Source: an uncultured bacterium | GTDB taxonomy: Bacteria; Cyanobacteriota; Vampirovibrionia; Gastranaerophilales; Gastranaerophilaceae | Direction: 5' to 3' | Length of the DNA: 6,510 bases | NCBI GenBank assembly: GCA_900551675.1 | Contig: URXH01000097.1 | Span: forward strand, 1-6,510 | In this document: positions 1 to 5,121 of the stretch, in pieces | Position numbering within the stretch: the first letter of the stretch is position 1 | Layout of the letters: each line of letters begins with the position of its first letter | The notes under the pieces: generated by a model | The model's database searches: none | Told to the model about the DNA's origin: nothing | Seen by the model: only the letters and a program-made list of their open reading frames with translations | Made by a program: the position numbers and the translations under genes

Positions 1-716
1 AGAATAGCAGTATATAATATAGCAAAATATCCTGTTAGTATTGTAAAAGCAATACTTAAAACAATAAATATTCCATTTTTTATATTAATTATATTTTCTC
101 TTTTATTTAATTTCTCAAAAATATTAATAAAAACATAAGTCAGCAAGACGAATGATAATTCTTGAAGCTGATAGGGCCTGATAAAAAGAGTATTTGAGAT
201 ACTTCCCGTATTCAAAAAAGCAAATGCAAGCCCCGTAATTATAACATAGCTGTCAGGAAACAATCTTTGTAAAATTTTAAACATTATAAAAAATTCAAGT
301 ATAAAAAATAAGAGATTTAAACTGCATCCTTTTGCAATAAATTCATGCGGTGATAATACTCCGCCTCCGCCTTGTGTCCACAGGAGATAAATTGAATTAT
401 ATAAAGTACAATGACAGGTGTCATTATTATTATTTTTACGCAGTCTTATAACATCCTGCAGTGCTTCTTTCAAATTCGTATTATTTTTGAATGTCAAATC
501 CCGGAGTTCTCTGCCTGTATAAATTTTGTCTTTAGCAAACGGAATATCCCACTGATATCCGTTAAAATTGGATATCACATGTGTAAAACCTTCATCGATA
601 TGAATTCCGACTTTTTGTGAAATATAAAAAATTCTTATAAAAAAAGCAAACAAAAATACAATTATTGAAAAAATTATTATTAATTTTTTCTTATCAAAAT
701 TAATCTGCGAAATCAT
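1..716 (-). CDS. GT-C membrane glycosyltransferase, GT39/PMT-like, partial (3' end beyond the window)
   Basis: An open frame of 238 codons with no stop reads leftward off the window edge, so only the N-terminal half is present. The start at 716 is chosen because AGGGAG (727-732) lies 10 nt upstream. The frame overlaps the end of the upstream glycosyltransferase gene by 17 bp, which indicates translational coupling. The protein has an N-terminal membrane helix (about residues 12-32) and then a hydrophilic loop carrying IDEGFT (Asp41-Glu42). An acidic pair in this first external loop is the usual catalytic site of GT-C enzymes such as PMT and ArnT. Next come DTCH (99-102) and LYNSIYLLW (105-113), which resemble the HPPLYY region of the family, then more membrane helices at about 128-149, 157-172, 185-200 and 215-238. 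RPY (180-182) and GYF (229-231) also fit. Inferred role: moving a sugar from a polyprenyl-phosphate donor to an envelope acceptor outside the membrane. Acceptor and sugar are unknown. Confidence 0.72.
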   Translation of the reverse strand, partial: MISQINFDKKKLIIIFSIIVFLFAFFIRIFYISQKVGIHIDEGFTHVISNFNGYQWDIPFAKDKIYTGRELRDLTFKNNTNLKEALQDVIRLRKNNNNDTCHCTLYNSIYLLWTQGGGGVLSPHEFIAKGCSLNLLFFILEFFIMFKILQRLFPDSYVIITGLAFAFLNTGSISNTLFIRPYQLQELSFVLLTYVFINIFEKLNKRENIINIKNGIFIVLSIAFTILTGYFAILYTAI

Positions 717-1689
717 TAATATTTGTCTCCCTGACAATAAAAACTGGTCTTTGTTTAGTTTCTGTATAAATCCTTGCAATATATTCACCTATGATTCCGG
801 TGCATAAAAGCTGAATACCGCTGCAAAAGAAAATTATACATACCAGAGATGCCCAGCCTGAAGCAGTAACTCCGAATTTAATCGTTTTATAAATAACATA
901 AATTATTACCAATATTGAAATAACAAAAAATATCAACCCGAGCATAGATATAAAATGCAGAAAAGAAACGGAAAATGATAACATGCCGTCTAATGCAAGC
1001 GTTAATAACTTAATAAATGATTGCTTAGCGTTCCCGCTGTTTCTATTAATATATTCATATTCAAAGTATTTTGTTTTAAATCCTATCCAGTCAAAAATTC
1101 CTTTGGAAAATCTGTTTCTTTCAGACAATTGCAAAAACGCATTTGTCATTGTTCTGTTCATCAGTCTGAAATCTCTAACATTTTCTCTGATTTTGGTACT
1201 TGAAAACAGATTTAGCAATTTATAAAAAATTGATGCACAAAACGCTTTTATAACAGGCTCTCCTTTTCTGCCGGCACGTATTGCTCCGGCGGAATCGTAT
1301 CCTTTTTCTGTTACAGCTTCATACATATCTTTTAAAAGATGTAAGGGATCCTGCAGGTCAACATCGGAATTAATGACATATTTTCCTTTGCTTGCTTTCA
1401 TTCCTGCCGCCATAGCGGACTCTTTACCGAAATTGCGTGAAAGACTTATATATTTTATTCTTTCATCATTATCTGCAAGACTTTTAATTATTGAAAGAGT
1501 TTCATCTGTTGAGCCGTCATCAACGAATATCAATTCAAAATTTTCATCTGGACAATATTTTAAAAATTCATTATAAAAAATTTTTATATTTTCAGCTTCA
1601 TTTAAAACAGGAACTATTACAGAGAAATTTATTGTATTTTTCGTACAGGACTTAGGGGTAGGGGCAATTTTATGATTTTCTGATTCCAT
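700..1689 (-). CDS. Polyprenyl-phosphate glycosyltransferase, GtrB/DPM1-like GT2 family
   Basis: A 329-residue protein of usual length for bactoprenol glucosyltransferases and dolichol-phosphate-mannose-synthase homologues. An N-terminal GT-A domain starts with FSVIVPVLNEAENI (about 22-35). It has VDDGSTDET (56-64), NFGKESAMAAGM (86-97) and the metal-binding DVDLQDP (109-115). Further family landmarks are RAGRKGEP (138-145), DFRLMNR (173-179) and RNRFSKGIFDWIGF (191-204). Two C-terminal membrane helices (about 238-268 and 278-300) precede GEYIARIY (301-308) and KQRPVFIVRE (312-321), the classic GtrB tail. Family role: transfer of a sugar from a nucleotide donor to undecaprenyl phosphate at the cytoplasmic face. 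The sugar cannot be read from sequence. The start is supported by CAGGAG eight bases upstream. The GT-C gene overlaps its 3' end and is the likely user of the lipid-linked sugar. Confidence 0.92.
   Translation of the reverse strand: MESENHKIAPTPKSCTKNTINFSVIVPVLNEAENIKIFYNEFLKYCPDENFELIFVDDGSTDETLSIIKSLADNDERIKYISLSRNFGKESAMAAGMKASKGKYVINSDVDLQDPLHLLKDMYEAVTEKGYDSAGAIRAGRKGEPVIKAFCASIFYKLLNLFSSTKIRENVRDFRLMNRTMTNAFLQLSERNRFSKGIFDWIGFKTKYFEYEYINRNSGNAKQSFIKLLTLALDGMLSFSVSFLHFISMLGLIFFVISILVIIYVIYKTIKFGVTASGWASLVCIIFFCSGIQLLCTGIIGEYIARIYTETKQRPVFIVRETNINDFAD
727..732 (-). promoter_or_regulatory. Ribosome binding site for the GT-C gene
   Basis: AGGGAG on the minus strand, 10 nt upstream of the ATG at 716. 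It lies inside the 3' end of the upstream glycosyltransferase gene. It decides the start of the partial membrane protein and supports that frame being a real gene. Confidence 0.6.
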
Positions 1690-1831
1690 AATAAAAACTC
1701 CTGTTTTTTGTTCATACTCTTTTGTTATAGTATATTATTTTTTTTATAAAGCGCAAATTTGTAAAAGAAACTTAAAAAATTTTTTTGTTTATCTTATTAT
1801 AATCTTATAATTGATAAAAGGAGAATGAAAT
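1690..1831. promoter_or_regulatory. Divergent intergenic region between the glycosyltransferase unit and glucokinase
   Basis: A 142-bp, very AT-rich gap between two outward-facing genes, so it must hold both promoters. On the minus strand CAGGAG (1698-1703) serves the glycosyltransferase, and TATACT-like sequence lies upstream without a convincing -35. On the plus strand two TATAAT hexamers (1798-1803 and 1806-1811) precede the SD AAAGGAG (1817-1823), which is 8 nt from the glucokinase ATG. TTGTTT (1785-1790) is a weak -35, only 15 nt before the second TATAAT. The first TATAAT is the better candidate, because starting from the second would place the transcript start within the SD. Confidence 0.4.
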
Positions 1832-2785
1832 ATGGGAAAGAATAGAATTGGTATAGATGTAGGCGGAACAAACGTTAAACTTGCTCTCGTAAATGACAAA
1901 GGAGAAATAAATTATTCAAATTCCGTTCCGACTCGTGCGGAAATGGGTTATGAATATACTGTCGAAAATATTAAACAGGCAATTTATGACCTGCTCAAAG
2001 AAACAAAACTTTCTGCAAAAGATATTGAAGGCATAGGCTTCGGCTTCCCCGGACAGGTTGATTATAAAGCGGGAATTGTAAGAAACGCACCTAATATTCC
2101 CGGATGGGTGGAAGTTCCTATCGCCAAACTTATTGAAGACGAATTCCATGTCCCGACACGTGTTGACAACGATGTAAGATGCGCAGCACTAGGTGAACTC
2201 AATTACGGTGCAGGCAGAGGATGTGAAAATCTTATTTGTATTACAGTCGGAACAGGTATCGGTTCAGGCTTGATTGTTAACGGGAAACTTGTAAGAGGAG
2301 CTTCTAACGCCGCAGGCGAAATAGGTCATATCAAACTCCAGATGAATGGCGGACCTTTATGCGGATGCGGTGATACAGGATGTTTGGAAGCTTTTGCTTC
2401 AGGTCCTTCAATAGTTGCCATGGCAAACGATTATATCAAAGGCGGCAAATCAGCTAAATTCAGAGAAATGGCAGAAGGCGGAGCAATTACACCTTACATT
2501 GTCTGTGAAGCTGCAAAAGCAGGCGACCCTGTCGCACAAAGAATTTTTACAATAATGGGTGAATATATAGGAATAGGTATGGCAAGCGTTGTAAACTTAC
2601 TTAACCCTGAAAAAATTATTGTCGGAGGCGGAGTTGCAGAAGCAGGTGATTTCTTGCTTGCTCCTTTGAAAGAAACTCTTTTGAAACGTGCAATGAAAGT
2701 CGCAGGCTCTGTTGTTGAAGTAGTTCCTGCAGAACTCGGAAACACAGCAGGTGTCATTGGCGCAAGCTTATTGATTGAAAGTTAA
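1832..2785 (+). CDS. glcK: ROK-family glucokinase
   Basis: A 317-residue cytoplasmic sugar kinase, the normal length for bacterial ROK glucokinases (ATP + glucose to glucose-6-phosphate). The N-terminal phosphate-binding loop is GIDVGGTNVKLAL (7-19). GFGFPGQVD (69-77) and NAPNIPGW (85-92) follow. RVDNDVRCAALGE (110-122) contains the expected catalytic Asp114, and TVGTGIGSGL (138-147) is the second phosphate motif. The ROK zinc site is intact: His166 in EIGH plus Cys177, Cys179 and Cys184 in CGCGDTGCLE. The C-terminal half has VNLLNPEKIIVGGGV (254-268). There is no N-terminal DNA-binding domain, so this is an enzyme and not a NagC/XylR-type repressor. The start has a strong SD (AAAGGAG, 8-nt spacing). 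Glucose is the inferred substrate, since some ROK kinases prefer ManNAc, GlcNAc or fructose. It faces away from the envelope glycosylation genes and may share their sugar supply. Confidence 0.9.
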   Translation: MGKNRIGIDVGGTNVKLALVNDKGEINYSNSVPTRAEMGYEYTVENIKQAIYDLLKETKLSAKDIEGIGFGFPGQVDYKAGIVRNAPNIPGWVEVPIAKLIEDEFHVPTRVDNDVRCAALGELNYGAGRGCENLICITVGTGIGSGLIVNGKLVRGASNAAGEIGHIKLQMNGGPLCGCGDTGCLEAFASGPSIVAMANDYIKGGKSAKFREMAEGGAITPYIVCEAAKAGDPVAQRIFTIMGEYIGIGMASVVNLLNPEKIIVGGGVAEAGDFLLAPLKETLLKRAMKVAGSVVEVVPAELGNTAGVIGASLLIES

Positions 2786-2800
2786 AAATGAGGAATAATT

Positions 2801-2885
2801 TTTTATTTTTGTCAACAACGTCTTTCTGAATCGGTTCAGAATATATGTGAAATCCTAAAATGAATTCAGGATAACAAAAATAAAA
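2801..2885. repeat. Nested palindromic element with two internal hairpins
   Basis: The convergent gap between glucokinase and the XRE gene is almost entirely an 85-bp structure. Its ends are a perfect 12-bp inverted repeat: TTTTATTTTTGT at 2801-2812 and its complement at 2874-2885. Inside lie two hairpins. TTCTGAA-TCGG-TTCAGAA (2824-2841) has a perfect 7-bp stem with a 4-nt loop. ATCCT (2852-2856) pairs with AGGAT (2868-2872), and AA/TT pairs continue the stem after one A/C mismatch, as if an original ATCCTGAA...TTCAGGAT had decayed. The folded form would be a three-way junction. This layout resembles REP-like or MITE-like intergenic repeats found in many copies in some AT-rich genomes. It could also act as a bidirectional terminator or mRNA 3' stabiliser, though I see no clean GC stem plus U-tract in either direction. 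Copy number cannot be seen from one window. Confidence 0.6.
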
Positions 2886-3191
2886 TTAAAATAGCATTTT
2901 ATAAATCATACGGACAAGCTTTTCATCACTGTTAAGCTTGTCTATTATTTTGTTTTTCAAAATTTCTGTATCTTTCAGATGTTCTGTTTTTAAAATTTCA
3001 TCCGGAGTAATATCGAAAACTTCAATAAGTTTGTCAAGAGTACTTACACGCGGGAATGTCTCACCGTTTTCAATTTTTATCAAATTTCTTGTATCAATTC
3101 CGATAAGTTCGGCAAGTTTCTCCTGCGTGAGCGAGCGTTCTTTTCTTAATTCCTTAATTCTTTTTCCGAATAAATTTTTTATGCTTTCCAT
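2886..3191 (-). CDS. XRE-family helix-turn-helix regulator
   Basis: A 101-residue protein with a Cro/C1-type HTH domain at about residues 9-65: KRIKELRKERSLTQEKLAEL, then GIDTRNLIKIENGETFPRVS and LDKLIEVFDITPDEIL. The TQEKLAELIGI segment and IENGE turn are characteristic. The last 35 residues are charged and probably helical (from about KTEHLKDTEILKNK onward), a likely dimerisation or partner-binding tail. There is no enzymatic or phage-repressor peptidase domain. No clear SD precedes the ATG at 3191, and the upstream bases are almost pure AT. A perfect 19-bp palindrome begins 8 bp upstream of the start, which suggests autoregulation, and the divergent prepilin gene could be a second target. 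It is convergent with glucokinase, and no antitoxin or toxin partner is adjacent. Targets are unknown. Confidence 0.85.
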   Translation of the reverse strand: MESIKNLFGKRIKELRKERSLTQEKLAELIGIDTRNLIKIENGETFPRVSTLDKLIEVFDITPDEILKTEHLKDTEILKNKIIDKLNSDEKLVRMIYKMLF

Positions 3192-3198
3192 AATAATA

Positions 3199-3217
3199 AT
3201 TTATACAATGTATAAAT
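3199..3217. promoter_or_regulatory. Perfect 19-bp palindrome, candidate XRE operator
   Basis: ATTTATACA-A-TGTATAAAT is a perfect 9+1+9 inverted repeat centred on base 3208, starting 8 bp upstream of the XRE start codon. It contains TATACA and TATAAA, so it could overlap the -10 element of the XRE promoter. Its size and symmetry suit a dimer of a Cro/C1-type regulator. The position suggests self-repression, which is inference. Confidence 0.5.
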
Positions 3218-3235
3218 ATATTGTGTGATGATTTT

Positions 3236-3268
3236 TTATATCAGTTTATATTGACAATAGTGATATAA
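3236..3268. repeat. 8-bp inverted repeat bracketing the prepilin promoter -35 box
   Basis: TTATATCA (3236-3243) and TGATATAA (3261-3268) are perfect complements with a 17-nt spacer that contains the TTGACA box. A further ATATCA lies at 3291-3296. This may be an operator for the prepilin promoter. In DNA this AT-rich, an 8-bp match at a free spacing can arise by chance. Confidence 0.25.
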
Positions 3269-3279
3269 TAATGTAAAAT
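3251..3279 (+). promoter_or_regulatory. Sigma70-type promoter for the prepilin-like gene
   Basis: TTGACA (3251-3256), a consensus -35, is followed after exactly 17 nt by TAAAAT (3274-3279), a 5/6 match to the -10. The predicted transcript start, about 7 nt downstream, falls at or next to the ATG at 3286. That upstream ATG would therefore be leaderless, while the ATG at 3313 would have a leader of about 27 nt. Confidence 0.55.
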
Positions 3280-3312
3280 AATGACATGAGATATCATATT
3301 GGTAACAAAAAT

Positions 3313-4128
3313 ATGAAAAATTCTGCATTTACTCCGGCAGAAGGTGCTGCGCACGTGGATATGTCGGACAATTCTTGTCAGTTCTCAGCAAATTATTGTG
3401 AGGATTGCTCAGGAGGTCAAGCAGGCATTTTAGAATCTTTATACTTCACTCTTCACGCTTCACTAAAAAAACAAGCCGCGTTCACTCTGGCGGAAGTTTT
3501 GATAACTTTAGGAATAATCGGCGTAGTTGCTGCTTTGACAATGCCTGCTTTAATAGCTAACTATCAAAAGCAGGTAACCTTAAACGGATTAAAAAAGGCC
3601 TATTCACAACTTGCTCAAGCCGTACAGCTTTCAGAAGCAGAAAACGGAGAAATAGAATACTGGGATTTAACTTTAGGCTCTGATGTTTTTATTGAAAAAT
3701 ACATAGTTCCTTTTTTAAAAAATATTGGTAAAACATCAGGCAGAGAGATTAATACTCTTATTAATTATAAATATCTTAACGGGCAGACAATTACTGAATT
3801 CAGCGCAAACGGGACAGACACTTCCGTAAGAAAATTAGCAGACGGGTCAATAATATTTGTTGATTCCTGGACTCCTGATGACGGGAGTTATAGAACTATT
3901 ATGGTTGATATTAATGGTTATAAAAGACCCAATGTACTCGGCAAAGATTTATTTTCATTTTGGATCAACAAGACAAACGGTTTATCTCCTTCGGGTTCTT
4001 GTACGGGTGATGAATGTCTGGAACCGGCTTTACACATGTGCAATAAAGAGGCTGACAAAAGCGGTTATGCATGTGCAAGAGTAATAATTCAAAACGGCTG
4101 GCAGATAACTGAAAATTACCCGTGGTAA
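3313..4128 (+). CDS. Prepilin-like protein (type IV pilin / type II secretion pseudopilin N-terminal motif)
   Basis: The core is a prepilin peptidase site, KKQAA^FTLAEVLITLGII, with cleavage predicted before Phe57 (codon at 3481). Glu is at mature position 5, and a hydrophobic helix of about 20 residues ends near PALIANYQ. The 215-residue mature protein has a globular domain with four cysteines (mature C174, C179, C187, C198), likely disulfide-bonded, and ends in GWQITENYPW. Such proteins assemble in inner-membrane pilus or pseudopilus fibres after PilD-type processing. Which system this one serves is unknown, because no pil/gsp genes are adjacent. The leader is odd: 56 residues from this start (65 from the alternative ATG at 3286), against the usual 5-25. 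It contains a second motif, AFTPAE, at residues 5-10. No ATG here has a convincing SD. I prefer 3313 because 3286 coincides with the predicted transcript start. An AGGAGGT at 3411-3417 could instead serve an ATT codon at 3427. Confidence 0.82.
   Translation: MKNSAFTPAEGAAHVDMSDNSCQFSANYCEDCSGGQAGILESLYFTLHASLKKQAAFTLAEVLITLGIIGVVAALTMPALIANYQKQVTLNGLKKAYSQLAQAVQLSEAENGEIEYWDLTLGSDVFIEKYIVPFLKNIGKTSGREINTLINYKYLNGQTITEFSANGTDTSVRKLADGSIIFVDSWTPDDGSYRTIMVDINGYKRPNVLGKDLFSFWINKTNGLSPSGSCTGDECLEPALHMCNKEADKSGYACARVIIQNGWQITENYPW
3325..3345 (+). repeat. Upstream copy of the prepilin cleavage-motif coding repeat
   Basis: This 21-bp segment encodes AFTPAEG and matches 16 of 21 bases of 3478-3498, which encodes the functional AFTLAEV. 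The copies are 153 bp apart, exactly 51 codons, so they are in frame. Three of the five mismatches are synonymous third-position changes. The other two give Leu to Pro and Val to Gly, which would spoil a prepilin helix. Confidence 0.5.
3411..3417 (+). promoter_or_regulatory. Perfect Shine-Dalgarno-like AGGAGGT inside the prepilin leader region
   Basis: AGGAGGT is the full anti-SD complement and lies within codons for Ser-Gly-Gly. No ATG, GTG, TTG or CTG lies in frame between it and the cleavage site, but an in-frame ATT at 3427 sits 9 nt downstream. Initiation there would give an 18-residue leader, typical for prepilins. ATT starts are rare, so this may be coincidence. Confidence 0.25.
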
Positions 4129-4164
4129 TTTGAATATTCAATTTGTTTTTGCTAATAATTTATT
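4129..4164 (+). promoter_or_regulatory. Short intergenic gap before holA with a 12-bp palindrome
   Basis: The 36-bp gap between the prepilin stop and the holA ATG carries the palindrome TTGAATATTCAA (4130-4141). There is no SD before the holA start. TTGAAT (4130-4135) with TAATAA (4153-4158) at 17-nt spacing is a poor promoter match. Read-through from the prepilin promoter is equally possible. I see no terminator hairpin here. Confidence 0.3.
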
Positions 4165-5121
4165 ATGGCAGTATACTTTTTTTACGGTGAAGAAGATTAC
4201 AATATTGAGCAGGAAATCGGGAAACTAAAAAAAGGCCTTGATAAAAATTTCCTTGAAATGTCTTTCAAAACTTATGACAACCCAAAATTCCCCGATTTAA
4301 TTTCAATTCTGCGTTCACAGCCCATGATGTTCGGGAAAATGCTTATTGTAATTAACTGCCTTGATTATTTTACCAAAACTTTTGAAGATAAAGAGATTAA
4401 AGAAATAGAAAGTGCGCTGGAAGGCAATAACGAAAATCTTGACATAGTTTTTGTGGCGCAGCTTCCGAGAAATGAAGGGAAAAAACTCGACAGCCGTAAA
4501 AAATTCTTCAAACTTCTGAAAAAATATAACGCGGTGGAATGTTCTGTTATTCCGACTTATAAAACAGCAGAGCTTGAAAGCTGGATTATAAAACAGGGCA
4601 AGTCAAAGGGGATTAAACTTGACAAAAATGCACTCACTGCAATAATTTCACAAATAGGTAATAATCTTCGCCAGATAGACGGAGAACTTGATAAATTGAA
4701 GCTTTTTACATACCCGAATGATACTGTTACTGCAGATATGGTGAGGGAAATTTGTATTTCCAATGAGGATTTGTTCGCTTTTTCTGACTTTTTGATGGAA
4801 AACGAAAAAGACAGAGCGCTTCTTGAATACAGAAAACTGCTTGACACAAGATATCCGTTAGAAATTTTGTCTACTTTGCAGACGATGCTAAGACGCTGGA
4901 TAATTTTAAAAGCAAAAGGAAACAGTGCAACACCTGTGGAACTTTCAAGAATGACAGGAATGCATGAGTATGTTGTCAAACTAACTTTGCAGAAACTCAA
5001 AAAAAATAACCTGAAAGATCTTGTAAAATTAAAAGAGAACCTGACTGATGCGGAATACAGAATTAAATCGGGACTTGCGCTTGATGTTGAAAAAGAGGTG
5101 GAAAATGCGTTGTTTAGATAA
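4165..5121 (+). CDS. holA: DNA polymerase III subunit delta (clamp loader wrench)
   Basis: A 318-residue protein of normal length for HolA. Delta opens the beta sliding clamp within the DnaX-delta-delta' loader. It starts VYFFYGEEDYNIEQEIGKL, the usual delta opening, where a P-loop-like position carries YGEED instead of a nucleotide-binding motif. RSQPMMFGKMLIVI (50-63) matches the family's beta-contacting helix region. KKLDSRKKFFKLLKK (106-120) and AELESWIIKQGKSKGIKLD (135-153) follow. NNLRQIDGELDKLKLF (166-181) is a hallmark of delta domain II. The C-terminal collar domain includes LFAFSDFLMENEKDRALLEY (203-222) and ILSTLQTMLRRWIILKAKG (234-252). No SD precedes the ATG, but no later start would keep the N-terminal motif. 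The 3' end overlaps holB by 17 bp, so the two clamp-loader subunits are probably translated together. Confidence 0.88.
   Translation: MAVYFFYGEEDYNIEQEIGKLKKGLDKNFLEMSFKTYDNPKFPDLISILRSQPMMFGKMLIVINCLDYFTKTFEDKEIKEIESALEGNNENLDIVFVAQLPRNEGKKLDSRKKFFKLLKKYNAVECSVIPTYKTAELESWIIKQGKSKGIKLDKNALTAIISQIGNNLRQIDGELDKLKLFTYPNDTVTADMVREICISNEDLFAFSDFLMENEKDRALLEYRKLLDTRYPLEILSTLQTMLRRWIILKAKGNSATPVELSRMTGMHEYVVKLTLQKLKKNNLKDLVKLKENLTDAEYRIKSGLALDVEKEVENALFR
5094..5100 (+). promoter_or_regulatory. Ribosome binding site deciding the holB start
   Basis: AGAGGTG lies 4 nt before the ATG at 5105, inside the end of holA. This makes 5105 the preferred start. The earlier in-frame ATG at 5048 has no SD and would add 19 residues (MRNTELNRDLRLMLKKRWK) unlike any delta' N-terminus. 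Confidence 0.6.

Noticed and set aside
411..620. Plus-strand open frame of 69 codons in the left part of the window
   Set aside because: It lies opposite the partial GT-C membrane protein, whose frame has family motifs and an SD. The plus-strand frame has neither.
1916..2149. Minus-strand frames opposite glucokinase (also 2494-2757)
   Set aside because: Antisense shadows of a fully conserved ROK kinase, with no domain or start signal.
2786..2812. AAAAAT...ATTTTT hairpin plus T-tract after the glucokinase stop as an intrinsic terminator
   Set aside because: The stem is only A-T pairs with an 8-nt loop and would be too weak. The T-tract is better explained as the arm of the nested palindrome.
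2938..3228. Plus-strand open frame of 96 codons opposite the XRE gene
   Set aside because: Antisense to a clear HTH gene, with Ser/Phe/Ile-rich low-complexity composition and no SD.
5048..5104. 19-codon N-terminal extension of holB
   Set aside because: No SD at 5048, and the sequence is the holA C-terminal coding region in another frame. The start at 5105 has an SD and the correct delta' N-terminus.
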